64,000 bases of DNA. It comes from Sabellastarte sp. h YS-2021 (Eukaryota; Annelida; Polychaeta; Sabellida; Sabellidae). The notes under the pieces are model-generated. The model was not told the origin of the DNA. It saw only the letters and a list, made by a program, of their open reading frames with translations, and made no database searches. Within the stretch, counting starts at the first letter, position 1. Every line of letters starts with the position of its first letter. Positions 10,316-23,709 of this stretch are shown piece after piece. A program made the position numbers and the translations under genes. The stretch covers positions 4,331,454 to 4,395,453 of the forward strand of contig OZ024938.1 in the NCBI GenBank assembly GCA_964017235.1, read 5' to 3'.

Positions 10316-13300
10316 ATGAAGCAACATCAACTGAAAATCAATGGAAAACATGAAATTCCACGAATAACCACCCTCAGAATTGAGTTAGAAGAAAGGCAAT
10401 TTAGCCTGGAATGTTTTAGGACATGTAGAATCCAGCTGCACAGGTTTCAGCCAATTCTGAGACGATAATTTTCTCCACATTTGCGGGATAAACACCCCTG
10501 GCAAGGGTATGACACCCAGGGGGTCTCCTATTACCAAACCAGCCGACTTTTGACACTGCAGGTAGATTCTAGAATGCTTCGGCAACATTCTGGCCAAATT
10601 TGAGCATGACATTCTGGAAAATAAAAACGTTTCACAGGAAACATGAAGCAACATCAACTGCAAATCAATGGAAAACATGAAATTCCACGAATAACCACCT
10701 TCAGAATTGAGTTAGAAGAAAGACAATTTAGCCTGGAATGTTTTAGGACAGGTAGAATCCAACTGCACAGGTTTCAGCCAATTCTGAGATGAAAAATTTT
10801 CTTCACATTTCCGGGATAAACACCCCCTGGCAAGGGTATGACACCCAGGGGATCTCCTATTACCAAACCAGCCGACTTTTGACACTGCAGGCAGATTCTA
10901 GGATGTCTGGGCAACATTCTGGCCAAATTTGAGCATTGCATTCTGGAAAATAAAAAAGTTGCACAGGAAACATGAAGCAACATCAACTGAAAATCAATGG
11001 AAAACATGAAATTCCACGAATAACCACCCTCAGAATTGAGTTAGAAGAAAGGCAATTTAGCCTGGAATGTTTTAGGACATGTAGAATCCAGCTGCACAGG
11101 TTTCAGCCAATTCTGAGACGATAATTTTCTTCACATTTCCGGGATAAACACCCCCTGGCAAGGGTATGACACCCAGGGGATCTCCTATTACCAAACCAGC
11201 CGACTTTTGACACTGCAGGCAGATTCTAGGATGTCTGGGCAACATTCTGGCCAAATTTGAGCATTGCATTCTGGAAAATAAAAAAGTTACACAGGAAACA
11301 TGAAGCAACATCAACTGAAAATCAATGGAAAACATGAAATTCCACGAATAACCACCCTCAGAATTGAGTTATAAGAAAGGCAATTTAGCCTGGAATGGTT
11401 TAGGACATGTAGAATCCAACTGCACAGGTTTCAGCCAATTCTGAGACAAAAACTTTCTTCACATTTCTGGGATAAACACCCCTGGCAAGTGTATGATACA
11501 TGTTTTAGGACATGTAGAATCCAACTGCACAGGTTTCAGCCAATTCTGAGAAAAAAATTTTCTTCACATTTCCGGGATAAGCACCCCTGGCAAGTGCATG
11601 ACACCCAGGGGTCTCCTATTACCAAACCAGTCGACTTTTGACACTGGGCAACATTCTGGCTAAATTTGAGCATGACATTCTGGAAAATAAAAACGTTGCA
11701 CACGAAACATGAAGCAACATCAACTGAAAATCAATGGAAAACATGAAATTTCACGAATAACCACCTTCAGAATTGAGTTAGAAGAAAGACAATTTAGCCT
11801 GGAATGTTTTAGGACATGTAGAATCCAACTGCACAGGTTTCAGCCAATTCTGAGACAAAAATTTTCTTCACATTTCCGGGATAAACACCCCCCTGGCAAG
11901 GGTATGACACCCAGGGGATCTCCTATTTTGCCAAACCAGCCGACTTTTGACACTGCAGGCAGATTCTAGAATGTCTGGGCAACATTCTGGCCAAATTTGA
12001 GCATGATATTCTGGAAAATAAAAAAAGTTACACAGGAAACATGAAGCAACATCAACTGAAAATCAATGGAAAACATGAAATTCCACGAATAACCACCCTC
12101 AGAATTGAGTTAGAAGAAAGGCAATTTAGCCTAGAATGTTTTAGGACATGTAGAATACAACTGCACAGGTTTCAGCCAATTCTGAGACAAAAATTTTCTT
12201 CACATTTCCGGGATGAACACCCCCTGGCAAGGGTATGACACCCAGGGAGTCTCCTATTACCAAACCAGATGACTTTTCACATTGCAGGCAGATTCTAGGA
12301 TGTCTGGGCAACATTCTGGCCAAATTTGAGCATTGCATTCTGGAAAATAAAAAAGTTACACAGGAAACATGAAGCAACATCAACTGAAAATCAATGGAAA
12401 ACATGAAATTCCACGAATAACCACCCTCAGAAATGAGTTAGAAGAAAGGCAATTTAGCCTGGAATGTTTTAGGACATGTAGAATCCAACTGCACAGGTTT
12501 CAGCCAATTCTGAGACAAAAACTTTCTTCACATTTCCAGGATAAACACCCCTGGCAAGTGTATGACACCCAGGGGGTCTCCTATTACCAAACCAGTCGAC
12601 TTTTGACACTGCAAGTAGATTCTAGGATGTCTGGGCAACATTCTGGCCAAATTTGAGCATGACATTCCGGTAAATAAAAAAAGTTACACAGGAAACATTA
12701 GCAACATCAACTGAAAATCAATGGAAAACATGAAATTCCACGAATAACCACCTTCAGAATTAAGTTAGAAGAAAGACAATTTAGCCTGGAATGTTTTAGG
12801 ACATGTAGAATCCAACTGCACAGGTTTCAGCCAATTCTGAGACAAAAATTTTCTTCACATTTCCGGGATAAACACCCCCCTGGCAAGGGTATGACACCCA
12901 GGGGATCTCCTATTTTGCCAAACCAGCCGACTTTTGACACTGCAGGCAGATTCTAGAATGTCTGGGCAACATTCTGGCTAAATTTGAGCATGATATTCTG
13001 GAAAATAAAAAAAGTTACACAGGAAACATGAAGCAACATCAACTGAAAATCAATGGAAAACATGAAATTCCACGAATAACCACCCTCAGAATTGAGTTAG
13101 AAGAAAGACAATTTAGCCTGGAATGTTTTAGGACATGTAGAATCCAGCTACACAGGTTTTAGCCAATTCTGAGACGATAATTTTCTTCACATTTCCGGGA
13201 TAAACACCCCTGGCAAGTGTATGACACCCAGGGGGTCTCCTATTACCAAACCAGCCGACTTTTGACACTGCAGGCAGATTCTAGGATGTCTGGGCAACAT

Positions 13301-13354
13301 TCTGGCCAAATTTGAGCATTGCATTCTGGAAAATAAAAAAGTTGCACAGGAAAC
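10316..13354 (+). repeat. Block A HOR copy 2, phase b (9 monomers, truncated)
   Basis: Monomers start at 10316, 10643, 10972, 11300, 11709, 12041, 12369, 12697 and 13028, each 6,694-6,695 bp from its phase-b partner. Phase-b marks return (cacacgaaac before 11709, gcaagtagat near 12612, cattccgg near 12662). A 1-bp insertion, tgagatgaaaaat, is private near 10790. The ninth monomer, 13028, starts as the S-type a9 (agctacacaggttttag) but its tail keeps the 22-bp segment and continues as another type. Block A therefore ends inside this monomer, between about 13,161 and 13,265. Confidence 0.9.
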
Positions 13355-14315
13355 ATGAAGCAACATCAACTGAAAATCAATGGAAAACATGAAATTCCAC
13401 GAATAACCACCCTCAGAATTGAGTTAGAAGAAAGGCAATTTAGCCTGGAATGTTTTAGGACATGTAGAATCCAACTGCACAGGTTTCAGCCAATTCTGAG
13501 ACAAAAACTTTCTTCACATTTCCGGGATAAACACCCCTGGCAAGTGTATGACACCCAGGGGGTCTCCTATTACCAAACCAGCCGACTTTTGACACTGGGC
13601 AACATTCTGGCCAAATTTGAGCATGACATTCTGGAAAATACAAAAAGTTACACAGGAAACATGAAGCAACATCAACTGAAAATCAATGGAAAACATGAAA
13701 TTCCACGAATAACCACCCTAAGAATTGAGTTAGAAGAAAGGCAATTTAGCCTGGAATGTTTTAGGACATGTAGAATCCAGCTGCACAGGTTTCAGCCAAT
13801 TCTGAGACGATAATTTTCTCCACATTTCCGGGATAAACACCCCTGGCAAGGGTATGACACCCAGGGGGTCTCCTATTACCAAACCAGCCGACTTTTGACA
13901 CTGCAGGTAGATTCTAGAATTCTTCGGCAACATTCTGGCCAAATTTGAGCATGACATTCTGGAAAATAAAAACGTTGCACAGGAAACATGAAGCAACATC
14001 AACTGCAAATCAATGGAAAACATGAAATTCCACGAATAACCACCTTCAGAATTGAGTTAGAAGAAAGACAATTTAGCCTGGAATGTTTTAGGACAGGTAG
14101 AATCCAACTGCACAGGTTTCAGCCAATTCTGAGATAAAAATTTTCTTCACATTTCCAGGATAAACACCCCCTGGCAAGGGTATGACACCCAGGGGATCTC
14201 CTATTACCAAACCAGCCGACTTTTGACACTGCAGGCAGATTCTAGGATGTCTGGGCAACATTCTGGCCAAATTTGAGCATTGCATTCTGGAAAATAAAAA
14301 AGTTGCACAGGAAAC
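13355..14315 (+). repeat. Transition between blocks A and B (3 monomers)
   Basis: Monomers at 13355 (306 bp, deletion class), 13661 and 13988. 13661 carries a private ccctaagaattg. 13988 is an a2-like monomer (actgcaaatc), preceded by tctagaattcttcggc, which holds an EcoRI site at 13917-13922. Both marks reappear 10,683 bp downstream at 24344-24671, so this segment exists twice, each time next to block-B sequence. Confidence 0.88.
13917..13922. other. EcoRI site marking the duplicated A/B transition
   Basis: GAATTC arises here from a G-to-T change in the tctagaatgcttcgg form seen at 3622 and 10316. I noticed it elsewhere only at 24600-24605, where the surrounding monomers also match. It is a useful physical landmark for the two transitions. 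Confidence 0.8.
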
Positions 14316-16341
14316 ATGAAGCAACATCAACTGAAAATCAATGGAAAACATGAAATTCCACGAATAACCACCCTCAGAATTGAGTTAGAAGAAAGGCAAT
14401 TTAGCCTGGAATGTTTTAGGACAGGTAGAATCCAACTGCACAGGTTTCAGCCAATTCTGAGACAAAAATTTTCTTCACATTTCCAGGATAAACACTCCCT
14501 GGCAAGGGTATGACACCCAGGGGATCTCCTATTACCAAACCAGCCGACTTTTGGCACTTCAGGCAGATTCTAGGATGTCTGGGCAACATTCTGGCCAAAT
14601 TTGAGCATTGCATTCTGGAAAATAAAAAAGTTGCACAGGAAACATGAAGCAACATCAACTGATAATCTTTGGAAAACATGAAATTCCACGAATAACCACC
14701 CTCAGAATTGAGTTAGAAGAAAGGCAATTTAGCCTGGAATGTTTTAGGACATGTAGAATCCAACTGCACAGGTTTCAGCCAATTCTGAGACAAAAACTTT
14801 CTTCACATTTCCGGGATAAACACCCCTGGCAAGTGTATGACACCCAGGGGGTCTCCTATTACCAAACCAGCCGACTTTTGACACTGGGCAACATTCTGGC
14901 CAAATTTGAGCATGACATTCTGGAAAATACAAAAAGTTACACAGGAAACATGAAGCAACATCAACTGAAAATCAATGGAAAACATGAAATTCCACGAATA
15001 ACCACCCTCAGAATTGAGTTAGTAGAAAGGCAATTTAGCCTGGAATGTTTTAGGACATGTAGAATCCAGCTGCACAGGTTTCAGCCAATTCTGAGACGAT
15101 AATTTTCTTCACATTTCCGGGATAAACACCCCTTGGCAAGGGTATGACACCCAGGGGATCTCCTATTACCAAACCAGCCGACTTTTGACACTGCAGGCAG
15201 ATTCTAGGATGTCTGGGCAACATTCTGGCCAAATTTGAGCATTACATTCTGGAAAAAAAAAAGTTGCACAGGAAACATGAAGCAACATCAACTGAAAATC
15301 AATGGAAAACATGAAATTCCACGAATAACCACCCTCAGAATTGAGTTAGAACAAAGGCAATTTAGCCTGGAATGTTTTAGGACATGTAGAATCCAACTGC
15401 ACAGGTTTCAGCCAATTCTGAGACAAAAAGTTTCTTCACATTTCTGGGATAAACACCCCTGGCAAGTGTATGACACATGTTTTAGGACATGTAGAATCCA
15501 ACTGCACAGGTTTCAGCCAATTCTGAGACAAAAATTTTCTTCACATTTCCGGGACAAGCACCCTTGGCAAGTGCATGACACCCAGGGGTCTCCTATTACC
15601 AAACCAGCCGACTTTTGACACTGGGCAACATTCTGGCCAAATTTGAGCATGACATTCTGGAAAATAAAAAAAGTTACACAGGAAATATGAAGCAACATCA
15701 ACTGAAAATCAATGGAAAACATGAAATTCCACGAATAACCACCCTCAGAATTGAGTTAGAAGAAAGACAATTTAGCCTGGAATGTTTTAGGACATGTAGA
15801 ATCCAGCTACACAGCTTTCAGCCAATTCTGAGACGATAATTTTCTCCACATTTCCGGGATAAACACCCCTGGCAAGTGTATGACACCCAGGGGGTCTCCT
15901 ATTACCAAACCAGCCGACTTTTGACACTGCAGGTAGTTTCTAGGATGTCTGGGCAACATTCTGGCCAAATTTGAGCGTGACATTCTGGAAAATATAAACG
16001 TTGCACAGGAAACATGAAGCAACATCAACTGAAAATTAATGGAAAACATGAAATTCCACAAATAACCACCTTCAGAATTGAGTTAGAAGAAAGACAATTT
16101 AGCCTGGAATGTTTTAGGACATGTAGAATCCAACTGCACAGGTTTCAGCCAATTCTGAGATAAAAATTTTCTTCACATTTCCAGGATAAACACCCCCTGG
16201 CAAGGGTATGACACCCAGGGGATCTCCTATTACCAAACCAGCCGACTTTTGACACTGCAGGCAGATTCTAGGATGTCTGGGCAACATTCTGGCCAAATTT
16301 GAGCATTGCATTCTGGAAAATAAAAAAGTTGCACAGGAAAC
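14316..16341 (+). repeat. Block B HOR copy 1 (6 monomers, 2,026 bp)
   Basis: Monomers start at 14316 (b1, ggacaggtagaatcc), 14644 (b2, gataatctttgg, with the 22-bp deletion), 14950 (b3, gagttagtagaaagg), 15277 (b4, X410 class, opened by an A-run that has lost its T), 15687 (b5, head ggaaatatgaag, agctacacagctttcag, ggtagtttctagg) and 16014 (b6, ccacaaataacc). Private marks of this copy include ggcacttcaggc near 14553 and gaaaattaatgg near 16031. Confidence 0.92.
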
Positions 16342-18366
16342 ATGAAGCAACATCAACTGAAAATCAATGGAAAACATGAAATTCCACGAATAACCACCCT
16401 CAGAATTGAGTTAGAAGAAAGGCAATTTAGCCTGGAATGTTTTAGGACAGGTAGAATCCAACTGCACAGGTTTCAGCCAATTCTGAGACAAAAATTTTCT
16501 TCACTTTTCCAGGATAAACACCCCCTGGCAAGGGTATGACACCCAGGGGATCTCCTATTACCAAACCAGCCGACTTTTGGCACTGCAGGCAGATTCTAGG
16601 ATGTCTGGGCAACATTCTGGCCAAATTTGAGCATTGCATTCTGGAAAATAAAAAAGTTGCACAGGAAACATGAAGCAACATCAACTGATAATCTTTGGAA
16701 AACATGAAATTCCACGAATAACCACCCTCAGAATTGAGTTAGAAGAAAGGCAATTTAGCCTGGAATGTTTTAGGACATGTAGAATCCAACTGCACAGGTT
16801 TCAGCCAATTCTGAGACAAAAACTTTCTTCACATTTCCGGGATAAACACCCCTGGCAAGTGTATGACACCCAGGGGGTCTCCTATTACCAAACCAGCCGA
16901 CTTTTGACACTGGGCAACATTCTGGCCAAATTTGAGCATGACATTCTGGAAAATACAAAAAGTTACACAGGAAACATGAAGCAACATCAACTGAAAATCA
17001 ATGGAAAACATGAAATTCCACGAATAATCACCCTCAGAATTGAGTTAGTAGAAAGGCAATTTAGCCTGGAATGTTTTAGGACATGTAGAATCCAGCTGCA
17101 CAGGTTTCAGCCAATTCTGAGACGATAATTTTCTTCACATTTCCGGGATAAACACCCCTTGGCAAGGGTATGACACCCAGGGGATCTCCTATTACCAAAC
17201 CAGCCGACTTTTGACACTGCAGGCAGATTCTAGGATGTCTGGGCAACATTCTGGCCAAATTTGAGCATTACATTCTGGAAAAAAAAAGTTGCACAGGAAA
17301 CATGAAGCAACATCAACTGAAAATCAATGGAAAACATGAAATTCCACGAATAACCACCCTCAGAATTGAGTTAGAACAAAGGCAATTTAGCCTGGAATGT
17401 TTTAGGACATGTAGAATCCAACTGCACAGGTTTCAGCCAATTCTGAGACAAAAAGTTTCTTCACATTTCTGGGATAAACACCCCTGGCAAGTGTATGACA
17501 CATGTTTTAGGACATGTAGAATCCAACTGCACAGGTTTCAGCCAATTCTGAGACAAAAATTTTCTTCACATTTCCGGGACAAGCACCCTTGGCAAGTGCA
17601 TGACACCCAGGGGTCTCCTATTACCAAACCAGCCGACTTTTGACACTGGGCAACATTCTGGCCAAATTTGAGCATGACATTCTGGAAAATAAAAAAAGTT
17701 ACACAGGAAATATGAAGCAACATCAACTGAAAATCAATGGAAAACATGAAATTCCACGAATAACCACCCTCAGAATTGAGTTAGAAGAAAGACAATTTAG
17801 CCTGGAATGTTTTAGGACATGTAGAATCCAGCTACACAGCTTTCAGCCAATTCTGAGACGATAATTTTCTCCACATTTCCGGGATAAACACCCCTGGCAA
17901 GTGTATGACACCCAGGGGGTCTCCTATTACCAAACCAGCCGACTTTTGACACTGCAGGTAGTTTCTAGGATGTCTGGGCAACATTCTGGCCAAATTTGAG
18001 CGTGACATTCTGGAAAATATAAACGTTGCACAGGAAACATGAAGCAACATCAACTGAAAATCAATGGAAAACATGAAATTCCACAAATAACCACCTTCAG
18101 AATTGAGTTAGAAGAAAGACAATTTAGCCTGGAATGTTTTAGGACATGTAGAATCCAACTGCACAGGTTTCAGCCAATTCTGAGATAAAAATTTTCTTCA
18201 CATTTCCAGGATAAACACCCCCTGGCAAGGGTATGACACCCAGGGGATCTCCTATTACCAAACCAGCCGACTTTTGACACTGCAGGCAGATTCTAGGATG
18301 TCTGGGCAACATTCTGGCCAAATTTGAGCATTGCATTCTGGAAAATAAAAAAGTTGCACAGGAAAC
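16342..18366 (+). repeat. Block B HOR copy 2 (6 monomers, 2,025 bp)
   Basis: Monomers start at 16342, 16670, 16976, 17302, 17712 and 18039, in the same b1-b6 order. Private marks: cttcacttttccagg near 16500, cgaataatcacc near 17026, and a b4 A-run one base shorter than in its neighbours. Confidence 0.92.
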
Positions 18367-20390
18367 ATGAAGCAACATCAACTGAAAATCAATGGAAAAC
18401 ATGAAATTCCACGAATAACCACCCTCAGAATTGAGTTAGAAGAAAGGCAATTTAGCCTGGAATGTTTTAGGACAGGTAGAATCCAACTGCAAAGGTTTCA
18501 GCCAATTCTGAGACAAAAATTTTCTTCACATTTCCAGGATAAACACCCCCTGGCAAGGGTATGACACCCAGGGGATCTCCTATTACCAAACCAGCCGACT
18601 TTTGGCACTGCAGGCAGATTCTAGGATGTCTGGGCAACATTCTGGCCAAATTTGAGCATTGCATTCTGGAAAATAAAAAAGTTGCACAGGAAACATGAAG
18701 CAACATCAACTGATAATCTTTGGAAAACATGAAATTCCACGAATAACCACCCTCAGAATTGAGTTAGAAGAAAGGCAATTTAGCCTGGAATGTTTTAGGA
18801 CATGTAGAATCCAACTGCACAGGTTTCAGCCAATTCTGAGACAAAAACTTTCTTCACATTTCCGGGATAAACACCCCTGGCAAGTGTATGACACCCAGGG
18901 GGTCTCCTATTACCAAACCAGCCGACTTTTGACACTGGGCAACATTCTGGCCAAATTTGAGCATGACATTCTGGAAAATACAAAAAGTTACACAGGAAAC
19001 ATGAAGCAACATCAACTGAAAATCAATGGAAAACATGAAATTCCACGAATAACCACCCTCAGAATTGAGTTAGTAGAAAGGCAATTTAGCCTGGAATGTT
19101 TTAGGACATGTAGAATCCAGCTGCACAGGTTTCAGCCAATTCTGAGACGATAATTTTCTTCACATTTCCGGGATAAACACCCCTTGGCAAGGGTATGACA
19201 CCCAGGGGATCTCCTATTACCAAACCAGCCGACTTTTGACACTGCAGGCAGATTCTAGGATGTCTGGGCAACATTCTGGCCAAATTTGAGCATTACATTC
19301 TGGAAAAAAAAAAGTTGCACAGGAAACATGAAGCAACATCAACTGAAAATCAATGGAAAACATGAAATTCCACGAATAACCACCCTCAGAATTGAGTTAG
19401 AACAAAGGCAATTTAGCCTGGAATGTTTTAGGACATGTAGAATCCAACTGCACAGGTTTCAGCCAATTCTGAGACAAAAAGTTTCTTCACATTTCTGGGA
19501 TAAACACCCCTGGCAAGTGTATGACACATGTTTTAGGACATGTAGAATCCAACTGCACAGGTTTCAGCCAATTCTGAGACAAAAATTTTCTTCACATTTC
19601 CGGGACAAGCACCCTTGGCAAGTGCATGACACCCAGGGGTCTCCTATTACCAAACCAGCCGACTTTTGACACTGGGCAACATTCTGGCCAAATTTGAGCA
19701 TGACATTCTGGAAAATAAAAAAGTTACACAGGAAACATGAAGCAACATCAACTGAAAATCAATGGAAAACATGAAATTCCACGAATAACCACCCTCAGAA
19801 TTGAGTTAGAAGAAAGACAATTTAGCCTGGAATGTTTTAGGACATGTAGAATCCAGCTACACAGCTTTCAGCCAATTCTGAGACGATAATTTTCTCCACA
19901 TTTCCGGGATAAACACCCCTGGCAAGTATATGACACCCAGGGGGTCTCCTATTACCAAACCAGCCGACTTTTGACACTGCAGGTAGTTTCTAGGATGTCT
20001 GGGCAACATTCTGGCCAAATTTGAGCGTGACATTCTGGAAAATATAAACGTTGCACAGGAAACATGAAGCAACATCAACTGAAAATCAATGGAAAACATG
20101 AAATTCCACAAATAACCACCTTCAGAATTGAGTTAGAAGAAAGACAATTTAGCCTGGATGTTTTAGGACATGTAGAATCCAACTGCACAGGTTTCAGCCA
20201 ATTCTGAGATAAAAATTTTCTTCACATTTCCAGGATAAACACCCCCTGGCAAGGGTATGACACCCAGGGGATCTCCTATTACCAAACCAGCCGACTTTTG
20301 ACACTGCAGGCAGATTCTAGGATGTTTGGGCAACATTCTGGCCAAATTTGAGCATTGCATTCTGGAAAATAAAAAAGTTGCACAGGAAAC
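18367..20390 (+). repeat. Block B HOR copy 3 (6 monomers, 2,024 bp)
   Basis: Monomers start at 18367, 18695, 19001, 19328, 19737 and 20064, in b1-b6 order. Private marks: ctgcaaaggtttc near 18488, ggcaagtatatg near 19923, a 1-bp loss (cctggatgtttt) near 20157, and gatgtttgggc near 20323. Confidence 0.92.
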
Positions 20391-22088
20391 ATTAAGCAAC
20401 ATCAACTGAAAATCAATGGAAAACATGAAATTCCACGAATAACCACCCTCAGAATTGAGTTAGAAGAAAGGCAATTTAGCCTGGAATGTTTTAGGACAGG
20501 TAGAATCCAACTGCACAGGTTTCAGCCAATTCTGAGACAAAAATTTTCTTCACATTTCCAGGATAAACACCCCCTGGCAAGGGTATGACACCCAGGGGAT
20601 CTCCTATTACCAAACCAGCCGACTTTTGGCACTGCAGGCAGATTCTAGGATGTCTGGGCAACATTCTGGCCAAATTTGAGCATTGCATTCTGGAAAATAA
20701 AAAAGTTGCACAGGAAACATGAAGCAACATCAACTGATAATCTTTGGAAAACATGAAATTCCACGAATAACCACCCTCAGAATTGAGTTAGAAGAAAGGC
20801 AATTTAGCCTGGAATGTTTTAGGACATGTAGAATCCAACTGCACAGGTTTTAGCCAATTCTGAGACAAAAACTTTCTTCACATTTCCGGGATAAACACCC
20901 CTGGCAAGTGTATGACACCCAGGGGGTCTCCTATTACCAAACCAGCCGACTTTTGACACTGGGCAACATTCTGGCCAAATTTGAGCATGACATTCTGGAA
21001 AATACAAAAAGTTACACAGGAAATATGAAGCAACATCAACTGAAAATCAATGGAAAACATGAAATTCCACGAATAACCACCCTCAGAATTGAGTTAGTAG
21101 AAAGGCAATTTAGCCTGGAATGTTTTAGGACATGTAGAATCCAGCTGCACAGGTTTCAGCCAATTCTGAGACGATAATTTTCTTCACATTTCAGGGATAA
21201 ACACCCCTTGGCAAGGGTATGACACCCAGGGGATCTCCTATTACCAAACCAGCCGACTTTTGACACTGCAGGCAGATTCTAGGATGTCTGGGCAACATTC
21301 TGGCCAAATTTGAGCATTACATTCTGGAAAAAAAAAAGTTGCACAGGAAACATGAAGCAACATCAACTGAAAATCAATGGAAAACATGAAATTCCACGAA
21401 TAACCACCCTCAGAATTGAGTTAGAACAAAGGCAATTTAGCCTGGAATGTTTTAGGACATGTAGAATCCAACTGCACAGGTTTCAGCCAATTCTGAGACA
21501 AAAAGTTTCTTCACATTTCTGGGATAAACACCCCTGGCAAGTGTATGACACATGTTTTGGGACATGTAGAATCCAACTGCACAGGTTTCAGCCAATTCTG
21601 AGACAAAAATTTTCTTCACATTTCCGGGACAAGCACCCTTGGCAAGTGCATGACACCCAGGGGTCTCCTATTACCAAACCAGCCGACTTTTGACACTGGG
21701 CAACATTCTGGCCAAATTTGAGCATGACATTCTGGAAAATAAAAAAAGTTACACAGGAAACATGAAGCAACATCAACTGAAAATCAATGGAAAACATGAA
21801 ATTCCACGAATAACCACCCTCAGAATTGAGTTAGAAGAAAGACAATTTAGCCTGGAATGTTTTAGGACATGTAGAATCCAGCTACACAGCTTTCAGCCAA
21901 TTCTGAGACGATAATTTTCTCCACATTTCCGGGATAAACACCCCTGGCAAGTGTATGACACCCAGGGGGTCTCCTATTACCAAACCAGCCGACTTTTGAC
22001 ACTGCAGGTAGTTTCTAGGATGTCTGGGCAACATTCTGGCCAAATTTGAGCGTGACATTCTGGAAAATATAAACGTTGCACAGGAAAC
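20391..22088 (+). repeat. Block B HOR copy 4, interrupted (5 monomers)
   Basis: Monomers start at 20391 (b1, head mutated to acattaagc), 20719 (b2, gttttagccaattc), 21025 (b3), 21352 (b4, private catgttttgggacatg near 21552) and 21762 (b5). b6 begins at 22089 with its ccacaaataacc mark but switches to block-A sequence inside the monomer, so this copy is cut short by the island that follows. Confidence 0.91.
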
Positions 22089-23709
22089 ATGAAGCAACAT
22101 CAACTGAAAATCAATGGAAAACATGAAATTCCACAAATAACCACCTTCAGAATTGAGTTAGAAGAAAGACAATTTAGCCTGGAATGTTTTAGGACATGTA
22201 GAATCCAACTGCACAGGTTTCAGCCAATTCTGAGACAAAAATTTTCTTCACATTTCCGGGATAAACACCCCCCTGGCAAGGGTATGACACCCAGGGGATC
22301 TCCTATTTTGCCAAACCAGCCGACTTTTGACACTGCAGGCAGATTCTAGAATGTCTGGGCAACATTCTGGCTAAATTTGAGCATGATATTCTGGAAAATA
22401 AAAAAAGTTACACAGGAAACATGAAGCAACATCAACTGAAAATCAATGGAAAACATGAAATTCCACGAATAACCACCCTCAGAATTGAGTTAGAAGAAAG
22501 ACAATTTAGCCTGGAATGTTTTAGGACATGTAGAATCCAGCTACACAGGTTTTAGCCAATTCTGAGACGATAATTTTCTTCACATTTCCGGGATAAACAC
22601 CCCTGGCAAGTGTATGACACCCAGGGGGTCTCCTATTACCAAACCAGCCGACTTTTGACACTGGGCAACATTCTGGCCAAATTTGAGCAGGACATTCTGG
22701 AAAATAAAAACGTTGCACAGGAAACATGAAGCAACATCAACTGAAAATCAATGGAAAACATGAAATTCCACGAATAACCACCTTCAGAATTGAGTTAGAA
22801 GAAAGACAATTTAGCCTGGAATGTTTTAGGACATGTAGAATCCAACTGCACAGGTTTCAGCCAATTCTGAGACAAAAATTTTCTTCACATTTCCAGGATA
22901 AACACCCCCTGGCAAGGGTATGACACCCAGGGGATCTCCTGTTACCAAACCAGCCGACTTTTGACACTGCAGGTAGATTCTAGGATGTCTGGGCAACATT
23001 CTGGCCAAATTTGAGCATGACATTCCGGAAAATAAAAAAAGTTGCACAGGAAACATGAAGCAACATCAACTGAAAATCAATGGAAAACATGAAATTCCAC
23101 GAATAACCACCCTCAGAATTGAGTTAGAAGAAAGGCAATTTAGCCTGGAATGTTTTAGGACATGTAGAATCCAGCTGCACAGGTTTCAGCCAATTCTGAG
23201 ACGATAATTTTCTCCACATTTCCAGGATAAACACCCCTGGCAAGGGTATGACACCCAGGGGGTCTCCTATTACCAAACCAGCCGACTTTTGACACTGCAG
23301 GTAGATTCTAGAATGCTTCGGCAACATTCTGGCCAAATTTGAGCATGACATTCTGGAAAATAAAAACGTTGCACAGGAAACATGAAGCAACATCAACTGC
23401 AAATCAATGGAAAACATGAAATTCCACGAATAACCACCTTCAGAATTGAGTTAGAAGAAAGACAATTTAGCCTGGAATGTTTTAGGACAGGTAGAATCCA
23501 ACTGCACAGGTTTCAGCCAATTCTGAGATAAAAATTTTCTTCACATTTCCAGGATAAACACCCCCTGGCAAGGGTATGACACCCAGGGGATCTCCTATTA
23601 CCAAACCAGCCGACTTTTGACACTGCAGGCAGATTCTAGGATGTCTGGGCAACATTCTGGCCAAATTTGAGCATTGCATTCTGGAAAATAAAAAAGTTGC
23701 ACAGGAAAC
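22089..23709 (+). repeat. Island of block-A monomers inside block B
   Basis: Monomers start at 22089, 22421, 22726, 23055 and 23382. The first is a chimera: a b6 head (ccacaaataacc, attgagttag), then from somewhere between about 22,158 and 22,233 an a8-type L332 body and tail (tattttgcc, ctggctaaattt). The rest follow block-A order a9, a10, a1b, a2b, at a constant offset of 19,432-19,433 bp from 2989, 3294, 3622 and 3949. The island thus preserves block-A register across a HOR boundary. Confidence 0.88.
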
